Source: Sapria himalayana
Lineage: Eukaryota; Streptophyta; Magnoliopsida; Malpighiales; Rafflesiaceae
Length of the DNA: 64,000 nt
Reading direction: 5' to 3'
NCBI GenBank assembly: GCA_029783825.1
Contig: JAREIK010004364.1
Coordinates: forward strand, 1 to 64,000
Shown: positions 24,092 to 36,988 of the stretch, one piece after another
Numbering within the stretch: position 1 is the first letter of the stretch
Layout: each line of letters begins with the position of its first letter
Position numbers and translations under genes: made by a program
The notes under the pieces: generated by a model
Databases searched by the model: none
Told to the model about the DNA's origin: nothing
The model's input: the letters and a program-made list of their open reading frames with translations, nothing else

Positions 24092-27000
24092 GTTTTAGGA
24101 GTTTAGTAATTTAAGTATTTAGGTATTTTGTGGTTTATAGGTTTTATTTAAATAATTTAATAACAAATAAATTATTTTTATGATTTTTTCTCATTTTCAA
24201 GGTTATAACCTTTGAAAATATTATAATTTTTAATTTTTTTTCAACGGTTAATACAGTATTTAATTATAATAATCATAAAAATTAAATATCATGTAAATTC
24301 AATATAAATAATTTTATTGATTGCTATTATAATCCTGATCATAAAATAGATTAATAAACTATTATTAATAAGATATATATTAATTAAAATATATTTGCAA
24401 AACATAAAATGATTCAAAATCAAAGTAAAATATATTACTAAATAATAATTTTTTATTTTTAAATTTTTGATTCTTTTTATATGCTTATAAATTTTATTCA
24501 CAAAGATAAATTATTTAAATTATATTTTCCTCATTCATAATTTTATTTTGCAATTAATATTTCTAGAAAAATAAATTAATAAATAATTAAAATGAATATT
24601 AAAATTATAATGAATACAAATAAAAATGAGATTTATGAATAATTATTTAGGGTATACCGGTATAATGGTTTAAGTCTTTAGGAGTTTAGGAGTTTATTGA
24701 TTTAAGTGTTTAGGCATTTAGTAGTTTATATGTTTTATTTAAATAATGAAATAACAAAAAAATTATTTTTCAAATTTTTTATCAATTTTGAAGGTCATAA
24801 TCATTATAAATATAATAATTTTTAAATTTTTTTCAAATGTGAATATAGTATTTAGTTATAATAAACTTAATGATTATATATCATGTAAATTAAAAATAAA
24901 CTATTTTATTGATAGGTATTAATAAACTAAATATAAATATAAATATAATAATGATCAAAAAATAAATTAATAAACTATTATTTATTGATAGATATTTATA
25001 TATTATTTATAAACACTTAAACCTTTAAAGATGGTTTAAATGTTTATGTATTTAAAGGTTTTGAGGTTTAAGAGTTTAATGATTTAATCGTTTAGGCATT
25101 AAGTAGTTTATAGGTTTTATATAAACAATAAAATAACAAAAAATTTATTTTTGTTATTTTATCTAATTTTCAAAGATGATAACCTTTAATAATATAATAA
25201 TTTTTAAATTATTTTCAAATATAAATATAATATTAAGTTATAATAATCATTATATTTATATATCATATAAATACAATATAAATAATTTTAATGATAAATA
25301 TTCTAATAATGATCAAAAAATAAATTAAGAATCTATTATTAATAAGATAGATATCAATTAAAATATAATTACAAAACCTAAAATGATTTAGAAGCAAAGC
25401 AAAATATATTACTAAATAATAATTATTTATTTTGAATTTTTTTTTATTTTAAAAATTTTATGTATATTTTTTTGCTGAAAAATAATTTATATAAATTATA
25501 TTTGTCTAACTCATAATTTATTCTGTAATTAATATATTTATAAAAATAAGCAAATAAATAATTAAAATGAATATTTTAAATTATAATGAAAAAAATGAGA
25601 TTTATTTTTTATTATATAGGGATACCAGTTTAATTTAAATTAGATATTTTTCACCAATAATTTATTTTGTAATTAATATTTTTATAATAATAAACTGATA
25701 AATATTTAAAATAAAAATTTAAAATTAAACTGAATAAAATTTAAAATGAGATTTATGATTTATTATTAATCTAAACCAATTTAATGGATTAAGTATTAAA
25801 GGTTTTTTCATTTAGCATTTTTGTGTTTTATGTTTTTAGGCTTTTATTGGTTTATACATTTTATTTATAAAAATAAAATTTCAATAAAATTTTCTATAAT
25901 TTTTTCTGATTTTCATAGGTTATGCCCTTTGAAAATATAATAATATTTAAAATTTTTTGAAATGTGAATACAATACTTAGTTATAAAAATAATAATAATT
26001 ATATATCATATAAATTCAAAATAAACAATTTTATTGATATATATTATAATAAAAATCAAAATTAAATTTACAAACTATTGATATTAAGATAGATATTAAT
26101 TAAAAAATAATTATAAACCCCAACTTGATTCAAAATTATTGTATAATATATTTATGGATAACAATTTTTAATTTTTAGATTATTACTTCTTTTATAAGCA
26201 TATATATTTATTAAATTATATGTGTCGCACTCATAATTTATTTTGTAATAAATATTTCTATAAAAATAAACTAATAAATAATTAAAATGAAGATTTAAAA
26301 TTATAATAAATAGAATTAAAAATTAGATTTATTAATTATTAAGTAGTATAGAGTGGTTTAATGGTTTATGTATTTGGCATTACGGGGTTTAGCAGTTTAC
26401 TGATTTAATTGTGCATGCATTTAGTGCTTTATAGGTGTTATTTATAAAAAATTATCAAAAAAATTATTTTTTTTATTTTTTGATATTTTCAAAGGTTATA
26501 ACCTTTGAAAATATAATAATTTTAAATTTTTTTCCAAAAGTGAATAGAATATTTAGTTATAATAATCATTATATTTATAAATCATATAAATTCAATATAA
26601 ATTTTTTAATGATAAATATAAATTTTAGGAGTTATTGATTTAAGTATTTAGGCATTTACTGGTTAATAGTATTTATTTAAACAATGAAATAACAAAAAAA
26701 TTATTTTTGTTATTTTTTCACATTTTCAAAGGTTATAACATTTCAAATTATAATAATTTCAAAATTTTTTTAAAATGTGAGTAAAATATGTAGTAATAAT
26801 AATCATTATAATTATATATAATATAAACTAATTATAAATAATTTTATTGATAGATATGATATCAATTATCAAAAAATAAATTAATAAACTATTATTATAT
26901 GATAGATATAAATTAAAATATAATTACAAAACCTATACTGATTCAAAATCAATGTGAAATTTATTACTATATAATAATTCTTGTTTTTAAATTTTTAATT

Positions 27001-27175
27001 CTTTTTATAAGATTATATTTTTTTTTATTAAATGTAAATTATTAATATTATATTTGTCTGACTAATTATTTATTTTGTAATTAATAATTATGTAAAAATT
27101 AAACTAATAAATATTTAAAATTAATATTTAAAATTATAATGAATACAAATTAAAATGAGATTTAAGATTTATTAT
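24092..27175 (+). repeat. AT-rich satellite array, forward
   Basis: Five to six monomers with cores near 24208, 24793, 25180, 25922, 26498 and 26738. Two steps are short (about 390 bp between 24793 and 25180; about 240 bp between 26498 and 26738), which marks deleted or rearranged monomers. There is a local duplication of short A/T motifs near 24925-24960. No gene. Confidence 0.8.
26485..26512. repeat. 28-bp perfect palindrome (satellite core)
   Basis: Same core as at 668. Confidence 0.9.
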
Positions 27176-27745
27176 TGCTGTATATGTAATTTATTTTTTG
27201 ATAATCTATTTATATAAACAAATATTTTTTCTTTTTTAATATTTTCATGTAAGTGCAAAAAAGGAAATATTAGGAGGCTGGGGATGGAGTAGTAGCATAA
27301 TAATGAAGGTCTCGCTTACCGGACAATGGGTCAAAATTGGAGCAGAACCTGACCCGTCTCATGATCCAACCCACTCCGGTTAAATGAACCAAAATAAATT
27401 TTAATATAAAATGTTTTATAATTTTATTTTCGGGTGGTTGTTTTTGGATTAGTGGAACTGTTCAGTCTCTCTCCCTTCTCTCTGTGTGATTTATCGAACT
27501 ATTCTGTGTGTTGCATACTGTAAGATAGTTTTGTTGATTTAATTTGTAACGCAAAAGCATTTTCTGGTGGATTTAGATAGTCGTACTGAGCGACTAGCGA
27601 ACCATGTTATTTTCGGTTTTTATTTCTCGTTTTTTGATTCTATCATGGATGGTTGCTTAATTGGGATATATATATTGCTTGTTTTCTGTTGTTTCTGTGT
27701 TTTTGTATCTCAATCTCACTACCGTGGAAGAACAATTGCCCAACA
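27176..27745 (+). other. insert C1: promoter/leader-like non-satellite segment
   Basis: About 570 bp of mixed composition between satellite phrases GATTTATTAT and TATATGGTATACC. It has a Y-rich stretch (CAGTCTCTCTCCCTTCTCTC, about 27456-27480) followed by T-rich sequence, resembling a plant 5' leader and first intron. A small hairpin, TAGTCG (27578-27583) / CGACTA (27591-27596), lies downstream. A 72-codon open frame starting at 27567 runs out into the satellite and is frameshifted in C2, so I do not call a protein. Paralogue: 32083-32661. Source gene unknown. Confidence 0.6.
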
Positions 27746-30700
27746 ATTATATATGGTATACCAGTTTAATGGATCGATTATTTAGGGGTTTTGTTATTTA
27801 GGAGTTTAACAATTTATGTTTTTAGGTATTTAGTGGTATGTAGGTTTTATTTATATAATAAAAATACAAAATTTTTTTTTGATTTTTTTTAGATTTTGAA
27901 AGGTTATAACCTTTGAAAATAAAATAATTTTTAAAATCTTTTGAAATGTGAATACCATGTATAATTATATTAATCTTATTAATTATATATCATATAAATT
28001 CAATATAAATATTTTTAATGATAGATATTATAATAATGATCAAAAATTAAATTAATAAACTATTATTAATAATATAAATATTAATTAAAATTTATTTAAA
28101 TAACAAAAATGATTCAAAATCAAATAAAAATATATTACTAAATAATAATTTTTAATTTTTAATTTTTTCCATCTTTTATAAGCTTATATATATTTATGAT
28201 TAAGAATAAATTATATAAATAATATCTGTCTCACTCGAAATTTATTTTGTAATTAATTTTTCAAAAAAGTAAAATATAAATAATTAAAATGAATATTTAA
28301 AATTATAATAAATAGAATAAAAATGAGATTTATTATTTATTAGGTAGTAAATAGCTGTTATAAGGTTTATGTATTTAGGGGTTTCGGGTTTTATGAGCTA
28401 CTGATTTAAGTAAGTAAACATTTAGTGGTCTATAGGTTTTATTTAACAAAGAAATAAAAAAAAATTTATTTTTTGTATTCTTTCTCATTTTTTAAGATTA
28501 TAACCTTTGAAAATATAATAATTTTTAAATTTTTTTTCAAAAGTGAATATAATATTTATTTATAATAATCATAATAATTATATATCATATAAATTCAATA
28601 TAAACAATGTTATTGATAGATATTCTAATAATTATTAAAAAATAAATAAAAAATCTATTATGAATAAGATTGATATTACTTAAAATATAATATCAATACC
28701 TAAAATGATTTAAAAGCAAAACAAAATATATCACTAAATAATAATTATTTGTTTTTAAATTTTTATGATTTTTATAACCATATCTATTTTTTGATGAAAA
28801 AGATTTTTAATAAATTATATTCTTAACTCATAATTTATTTTATAATTAATAAATATAAAAAAATAAAAAACTAAACAATCAAAATTAATTTTTTAAATTA
28901 TAATGAAAACAAATAAAAATTAGATTTATTAAATATTATTTAGGGTATACCGGTTTAAAGGATTATCTATATAGGGGTATCGGGATTTTGTAGTTTAGTG
29001 ATTTAAGTGCTTAGACATTTAGTGGTTTATATGTTTTATTTAAACAATGAAATAACAAAAAAAATTATATTTTTTTATTTTTTGACTTTATTAAATGTTA
29101 TTATCATTGAAAATATAATAATTTTAAATTTTTTTAAAAATGTGAATACAATATTTAGTAATAATAATCATTATAATTATATACTAATATAAACTAAATA
29201 TAAACAATTTTATTGATAGATATGAAATCAATTATCAAAAAATAAATTAATATGCTATTATTAATATGATAGATATAAATTAAAATATAATTAAAAAACC
29301 TAAAATGATTCAAAAACAATGTAAAATTTATTACTAAATAATAATTTTTGTTATTTTAGTTTTTGCTTCATTTTATAATATTTTTTTTATGAAAAATAAA
29401 TTATTTTAATTATATTTGTATCACTAATAATTTATTTAGTAATTAATATTATAATATATTATTTAAATTATATTTAAGGTTTATGAGTTTAAAGGTTTAA
29501 GTATTTAGGTGCTTCGGGGTTTAGGAGTTGAGATATTTATGTGTTTTGGCATTTAATGGTTTATAAGTTTTATTTAAACAATGATATAACAAAAAAATTT
29601 ATTTTTTTTATTTTTTATCATTTTTGAAGGTTATAACCTTTGAAAAAATAACAATTTTTAAATTTTTTATATGTGAATACTATATTTAGTTATGATAATC
29701 TTAATAATTATATATCATGTAAATTCAATATAAACAAATATATTGATAGATATTATATTAATGATCAACAAATAAATTAATAAACTATTATTAATGAGAA
29801 AGATTTTATTTAAATTATATTTGCAAAACGTAAATTTATTGAAAATCAAAATAAAATATATTAATAAATAATAATTTTTTGATGTTTTGCTTATTTTTAT
29901 AAGTTTATATTTTTTTTATTAAAAGTAAATTATTTAAATTATATATTTCTTCCTCATAATTTATTTTTAACTTATAATTCTATAAAAATAAACTAATAAA
30001 TAATTAAAATGAATAATTAAAACTATAATGAATACAAATAAAATAGAGATTTATTATTTATTGTTCAGGATATACTAGTTTAATGGTTTAAGTATTTAGG
30101 TGTTTTGGGGTTTAGTGATTAAAGTGTTTAGGCCTTTAGTGATTTATAGTTTTTATTTAAAGAATGATAAAATAAAAAATTTAATTTTTTATTTTTTTTA
30201 ATTTTTGAAGGTAATATAACCTTTGAAAATAAAATAATTTTTTATTTTTTTAAAATGTGAATATAATATTTAGTTATAATAATCTTAAAATTATATATAA
30301 TGTAAATTAATATAAATAAATTTATTAATACATATTATAATAATGATCAATAAAAAATTAATAAACTATTTTTAATAAGAATGATATAAATTAAAATATA
30401 TTACTAAATAATAATTTTTTAAAAAAAATTTTGCTTATTTCTATAAGGATATATATTTTTTTTGATGAAAAATAAATTATTTATATTAGATCTGTCTCAC
30501 TAATAATTTATTTTGTAATTAATATTTCTGTAAAAATAAACTGATAAATAATTAAAATAAAAATTTTAAATTATACTTAATAAAAAATAAATTGAGATTT
30601 ATGATTTTTTATTAATGTACACCTATTTAATGGTTTATGTATTTAGAGGTTTTGTCATTTAAAAGTATAGCAATTTATGTTTTTAGGAATTTAGTGGTTT

Positions 30701-32082
30701 ATAGGTTTTATTTAAACAATAAATTAATTAAAAAAAATTGTAATTTTTTCTCATTTTCATAGGTTATAACCTTTTAAAATATAATAATATTTAAAATTTT
30801 TTGAAATGTTAAAACAATATTAAGTTATTTTAATATTAATAATTATATATCATATAAATTCAATATAAACAATTTTATTGATAGATACTATAATAATGAT
30901 AAAAAATTAAATTAATAAACTATTAATTATAAGATAGATATTAATTAAAAAATATTAACAATACTTAAATTGATTCAAAAACTAAACTATAATATATTAT
31001 TGTATAATAATTATTAATTTTTAAAGTTTTACTTATTTTATAAGAGTATTTTTTTTGATTAAAAATAAATTAGTTAAATTATATTTGTCGCACTCATAAT
31101 TTATTTTGTAATCAATATTTTATAAAAATAAACTAATAAATAATTAAAATCAATATTTAAAATTATAATAAATAAAATAAAAATTAGATTTATTAATTAT
31201 AAAGTTGCATATAGCGGTTTAATGGTTTATGTATTTAGTAGATTACTGCTTTACATATATATGCATTTAGTGGTTTATATGTTTTATTTAAAAATTAAAA
31301 TAACAAATTTTTTTTTATCTTTTGATATTTTCAAAGATTATAACCTATGAAAATACAATAAATGTTAAATTTTTTTCTAAAGTGAATACAATCTTTAGTT
31401 ATAATAATCATTATATTTATATATCATATAAATTCAATATTAATAATTTTATTGATAAATATTATAATAATGATCAAAAAATAAATTAATAATCTATTAT
31501 TAATAAATTAGATATGAATTAAAATATAAGTACAAAACCTAAAATGATTCAGAAGCAAAACAAAATATATTACTAATATTTTTAAACAATGAAATAACAT
31601 AAAAATTATTTTTATTATTTTTTCACATTTTCAAAGGTTATAACCTTTGAAAATATAATAATTTTAAAATTTTTTTAAAATGTGAATATAATATTTAGTA
31701 ATAATAATCATTATAATTATATATAATATAAACTAATTATAAATAATTTTATTGATAGATTTGATATCCATTATCAAAAAATAAATTAATAAACTATTAT
31801 TAATATGATAGATATAAATTAAATTACAATTACAAAACCTAAATTGATTCGAAATCAATGTAAAATTTATTACTAAATAATAATTTTTTGTTTTTAAACT
31901 TTTACTTCTTTTTATAAGATTATATATTTTTTATTAAAAGTAAATTATTAATATTATATTTGTCTGACAAATTATTTATTTTGTAATTAATATTTATATA
32001 AAAAATAAACTAATATATATTGAAAATGAATATTTAAAATTATAATGAATACAAATTAAAATGAAATTTAAGATTTATTATT
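27746..32082 (+). repeat. AT-rich satellite array, forward
   Basis: Forward monomers with cores near 27905, 28502, 29097, 29632, 30220, 30765, 31337 and 31640; the last step is only about 300 bp, a deleted monomer. The array from about 26.7 kb repeats from about 31.6 kb at an offset of about 4.91 kb, carrying insert C with it. No gene. Confidence 0.8.
31627..31654. repeat. 28-bp perfect palindrome (satellite core)
   Basis: Same core as at 668. Confidence 0.9.
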
Positions 32083-32661
32083 GCTGTATATGTAATTTAT
32101 TTTTTGATAATCTGTTTGTATAACCAAATATTTTTTTCTTTTTTAATATTTTCATGTAAGTGCAGGAAATGAAATATTAAAAGGCCGGGGATGGAATAGT
32201 AGCACAATAATAGAGGTCTTGCTGACCGGACAGCTGGACAAAATTGGAGCAGAGCCTAACCCATCTCATGATCCGACCCGCTCATGTTAAATGAACCGAG
32301 AGAAATTTTAATATTAAATATTTTGTAATTTTATTTTCGGGTTGCTGTTTTTCGACCCATGGAATTGTTCATCATCTCTCTCTCTCTCTCTTCTCTCATT
32401 GCGATTTATCGTGACTATTCTGTGTGTTGCATACTGTAAGACATTTCTGTTGCTTTAATCTGTAACACAAAAGTAATTTCTGCTGGATTTAGCTAGTCGT
32501 ACTGAGCGACTAGCGAACCACGTTTTTTTTGGTGTTTATTTCTCATTTTTTGATTCTATCATGGGTGGTTGCTGAATTGGGATATATATATTGCTTGTTT
32601 TGTGTTGTTTCTGTATTTCTGTATCTCAATCTAACAACCATGGAAGCACAATTGCCCAATT
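32083..32661 (+). other. insert C2: promoter/leader-like segment, paralogue of C1
   Basis: Homologous to C1 along its whole length, with the same flanking satellite subtypes. It has an expanded CT microsatellite (about 32374-32396) where C1 has an interrupted one. The hairpin is longer here: GCTAGTCG (32492-32499) pairs with CGACTAGC (32507-32514). The open frame seen in C1 is disrupted. Confidence 0.6.
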
Positions 32662-34704
32662 ATTATATATGATATACCGGTTTAATGGATCGATTATTTA
32701 GGGGTTTTGTCGTTTAGGAGTTTAGCAATTTATGTTTTTAGGCATTTAGTGGTATATAGGTTTTATTTAAATAATAACAATAAAAAAAAATTTTATGATT
32801 TTTTTTAGATTTTCAAAGGTTATAACCTTTAAAAATAAAATAATTTTTAAAATCTTTTGAAATGTGAATACAACATATAAATATATTAATCTTATTAATT
32901 ATATATCATATAAATTCAATATTAATAATTTTAATGATAGATCTTATAATAATGATTAAAAATTAAATTAATAAACTATTGTTAATAATATAAATATTAA
33001 TTAAAATAGATTTACATAACACAAAATGATTCAAAATCAAATAAAACTATATTACTAAATAAAATATTTAATTTTTAATTTTTTCCATCTTTTTATAAGC
33101 TTATTTATTTTTATGATTAAAAATAAATTATATAAATAATATCTGTCCCACTCAAAATATAAATATAATTATTTAAAATTAATTATTTTAAATATAAATA
33201 ATTAAAATGAATATTTAAAATTATAATAAATAGAAATAAAAATGATATTTATTATTTATTAAGTAGTATACAGCTGTTATAAGGTTTATGTATTTAGGGG
33301 GTTCGGGTTTTATGAGCTACTAATTTAGTAACTAAACATTTAGTGGTCTATAGGTTTTATTTAAAAAAGAAATAATGAAAAATTTATTATTTGTATTCTT
33401 TCTCATTTTTTAAGATTATAACCTTTGAAAATATAATAATTTTTAAATTTTTTTCAAAAGTGAATACAATATTTATTTATAATAATCATAATAATTATAT
33501 ATCATATAAATTCAATTTAAACAATTTTATTGATAGATATTCTAATAATTATCAAAAAATAAATTCAAAATCTATTATGAATAAGATTGATATTACTTAA
33601 AATATAATATCAAAACCTATAATGATTCAAAAGTAATGCAAAATACATTACTTAATAAGAATTATTTGTTTTTAAATTTTTATTCTTTTTATAAGCGTAT
33701 CTATTTTTTTATGAAAAATTATTTTTATAAATTATATTTTAAGCTCATAATTTTTTTATAATTAATATATATATATATAAATAAAAATGAAATTTATTAA
33801 TTATTATTTAGGGTATACCGGTTTAAAGGATTATCTATATAGGGGTATCGGGATTTTGCAGTATAGAGATTTAAATGTTTAGGCATTTAGTGATTTATAA
33901 GTTTTATTTAAACAATGAAATAACAAAAAAAATATTTTTTTTGTTTTTTCTCATGTTCAAAGGTTATAATATTTGAAAATATAAAAATTTTAAAACTTTT
34001 ATCAAAAGTGAATACAATATTTAGTTATAATAATTATTAAATTTATATATCATTTAAATTCAATATAAAAATTTTTATTGAAAAATATTCTAATAATGAT
34101 CAAAAAATAAATTAATAATCTATTATTAATAAGTTAGATATCAATTAAAATATAATTATAAAACCTAAAATGATTCAGAAACAAAGAAAAACAATGATAT
34201 AACAAAAAATTTATTTTTGTTATTTTTTCTCATTTTTGATGGTTATAAAATTTAAAAATATAATAATTGTTAAATTTTTTTTATATGTGAATACTATATT
34301 TAGTTATGATAATCTTAATAATTATATATTATGTAAATTAAATATAAATAATTATATTGAAATATATTATATTAATGATAAAAAAATAAATTAATAAACT
34401 ATTATTAATAAGATAGATATTATTTTAAATATATTTGCAAAACTTAAATTTATTCAAAATCAAAGTAAAATATATTACAAAATAATACTTTCTTTGATGT
34501 TTTGCTTCTTTTTATAAGATTATATTTTTTGTTATTAAAAGTAAATTATTTAAATTATATCTGTCTTCCTCATAATTTATTTTTAATTTATAATTCTATA
34601 AAAATAAACCAATAAATAATTAAAATGAATATCTAAAATTATAATGAATTCAAATAAAAATTAGATTTATTATTTATTATTCATGATATACTAGTTTAAT
34701 GGTT
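32662..34704 (+). repeat. AT-rich satellite array, forward
   Basis: Cores near 32820, 33420, 33967 and 34245; the last step is shortened by a deletion near 34190, where ACAAAGAAAAACAATGATAT joins two monomers out of register. The array breaks off in the telomere-like box after ACTAGTTTAATGGTT, next to the truncated hAT-2. Confidence 0.8.
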
Positions 34705-34859
34705 CTTCATGTTGCAACTGAGAAACAGGTATAGAATCAAGATTACTTATTTAATACAAAATTTTATTAGCAGTCACAAAAGAGGTGATGGTGTATATGG
34801 GGCTCAAAGGAAGTACACAAGTCATCCCATTTAAAGCTAAGCACTGGCACATCCAAAGA
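34705..34859. other. unique sequence at the left junction of hAT-2
   Basis: About 155 bp that match neither the satellite nor hAT-1 or hAT-3 by eye (it starts CTTCATGTTGCAACTGAG and contains GGGGCTCAAAGGAAGTACAC). It may be filler DNA from repair, or part of another inserted element. Confidence 0.55.
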
Positions 34860-36272
34860 AATTATATTTGACTATTCATTACATTGATTCTCAATGGAAT
34901 ATGCATAAAAGGCTTTTGAACTTTTGTGTACTTAAAAGTCATTCTAGATTTAATATTAGAAATTATATTGAGTTTTGCAAGAATGAATGTGGTTTGAGAA
35001 TGTTGATGTTCATTATTGTTGACAATGCATCAAATAATGATGTTGCAGTTGAACAATTGAAAAAAAAGCTTGTTAAGAAAAGTTTTGTACCTTTGAGAGA
35101 CGAGCATTTTCATATGAGATGTTGTGCTCTTATCCTAAACTTAATTGTCAGAGATGACATTGCAGTAGTTGAGGGTGCTATTCAAAAAATTAGAGGTGTG
35201 GTGAAATATGTGAGGAGCAGTCCTAAAGATTAGATATGTTTAAGTTATGTGTTGAATAAGCAATCTTGAAATATGGATATTCGTTGCAATTAGATTGTCC
35301 TAAAATATTGAATTCAACTTATTTGATGATACAAACTGATATATAATATCAAAAAGAATTTGATAAGTTAGAGGACAAAGACAAAATGTTTTTGAAGGAG
35401 GTTGGTTCAAACATTATAACTGAGAGAGACTAAACAAATGCCAAAATTTTGGTTTGTTTCTTGAAAACTTTTTATGAGGTAACTTGTAAAATTTTTGGCT
35501 CATAATATTCTATCTCTAGTGTTTATTTTCCTGAGATTATTCGAATTTTGAACAAAAATTGAGCTTTGTAAAAATAGTAGAGATACAATGCTATGTGAAA
35601 TTCGTATGAAAATGATGCATAAATTCAATAAATATCGGGGTTCTCTTTAGTCAACAAATATTATTCTTTTTGTAGTAGTAGTGTTGGATCCTAGATATAA
35701 GCTCAAATATCTCAAGGTTAAGTACACTTAGCATTATAAAGAGGAATTGGCTAAAAATTTGGTGAAAAAGTTTATAAATGCTTTAAATGAGATGATGGAT
35801 GATTATAAAGATTTAAATGAAGATGAATCAAAAGAAGATGATTTCTCTTCTACTGTGTTGAAGAAAAATGATGATTTCTTTGATGGTAGTGATACTTATG
35901 TTGATTATTTTTTTTGTTGAATTGGAGAAAGAACAAGAAGTTGCAGCTTTGGTAATGTTTGATATGTACTTGGAGGACAAACTTGAAAAAAATAGAATTG
36001 ATTTTGATCTTCTAAACTGGTGGAAGGTAAATGAGGTTAGGTATCCTTCTTTGGAAAATGTAGCAAGGGATGTATTTTGTATCCAAGCATCTACTGTGGC
36101 CTAAGAATCTATATTTAGCAAAGGGGGGAGAACTTTAGATAAAATTAGGAATTTTTTAACACCTATTACAGCTGAAGTTCTTATATGTCTACGAGATTGG
36201 TTGAGATGCTCAAACAAACCTATTGAAATTGAAGAATTAGTTCAAGACCTTGATGATAATGAATCAGGTTAG
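34860..36272 (+). pseudogene. hAT transposase, truncated and broken (copy 2)
   Basis: The BED finger and first catalytic Asp are missing. Positions 34868-35233 are open and carry VDNASNND (second Asp, codon 35021) and a drifted MRCCALILNLIVRD. Unlike copy 1, CAA stands where copy 1 has the TAA at 6370. Later lesions: TAA 35431 (a tryptophan position by inference), TAA 35503, the T8 frameshift at 35908-35915, and TAA 36102 just before the catalytic Glu codon (36105) in STVA-stop-ESIFSKGG. The dimerisation motif LNWWKVNEVRYPSL is still readable at about 36010-36055. Confidence 0.9.
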
Positions 36273-36988
36273 TTTACAAATCTTGTAGATTTTAATTTCA
36301 CTTTTACTTATTTTATTCATTCAATTTAATAAAAATATGGTTCAATTACAATTTTTAGAGGGGTCTCAAGATCCAAATATTATTCCAACTATAGAAGACT
36401 AACTAAATTGAGAATGTGTGTATTAAATTTTATAAGGTAATATTTTGTTTTTTTATTACTCTTTCATCTTAGAAATTTATGTCTACATGATTACCACGTT
36501 TTCATCTTTGGTTTTCCTTCTACAGTGTAGGAAGAAACAGGATGAGTGGTAGAAGAGATAATTAATTGGGTTTGGATTTTCGTTGATGTTCTAGGACCAA
36601 CCTTTGAAATTATTATTATCATGGTTTTTATTAGTTGTATTTTTTTTTGTTATATTAAGCTGCCTAATTTTAGCAATTACTTAAGTACTAATAGCTGCTA
36701 CCAATGTTTGTGGTCATCTTTAGCTATTCCTTAATATTTTAAATACTTGTTTAAAATATATAGTATTGCTATTATGGTTAATTTTCACTCGGTTGAACAA
36801 AGCCAACTTGTAAAAAAACAAAGAACCAAATTAAGCACACAACTCGGTCCCGTTCTATTTAACATTTTTATCCTTTTCTACAGATCAAAGCTTTAGACAA
36901 GGTAATGGAACTCGTTTGTGGTATTCAGCCTATTTGACAAAATAAAATTGGCCCAATTTGAGTTTGAAAGATACATAACTAAGGAATG
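36273..36988 (+). other. hAT-2 3' untranslated remnant
   Basis: Follows the transposase stop and matches hAT-1 from 7589 to about 8305, including the region of the two predicted introns. No coding potential is recognised. Confidence 0.7.

Larger units (their letters stand above)
34860..36988 (+). mobile_element. hAT transposon copy 2, truncated at both ends
   Basis: Internal 2.1 kb of the same element. It begins at the equivalent of hAT-1 position about 6180 and ends at the equivalent of about 8305, so both terminal inverted repeats are missing and it cannot be mobilised. No target duplication is possible. The right end merges with the satellite through AATGATA (36985-36991), present in both partners. 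Confidence 0.9.

Noticed and set aside
27567..27785. 72-aa plus-strand frame with hydrophobic stretch in insert C1
   Set aside because: It is frameshifted in paralogue C2 and its C-terminus is satellite sequence. Its position after a Y-rich tract fits a leader or intron better.
36546..36734. 62-aa frame in hAT-2
   Set aside because: It lies in the 3' untranslated part of the element and is not open at the equivalent place in hAT-1 or hAT-3.
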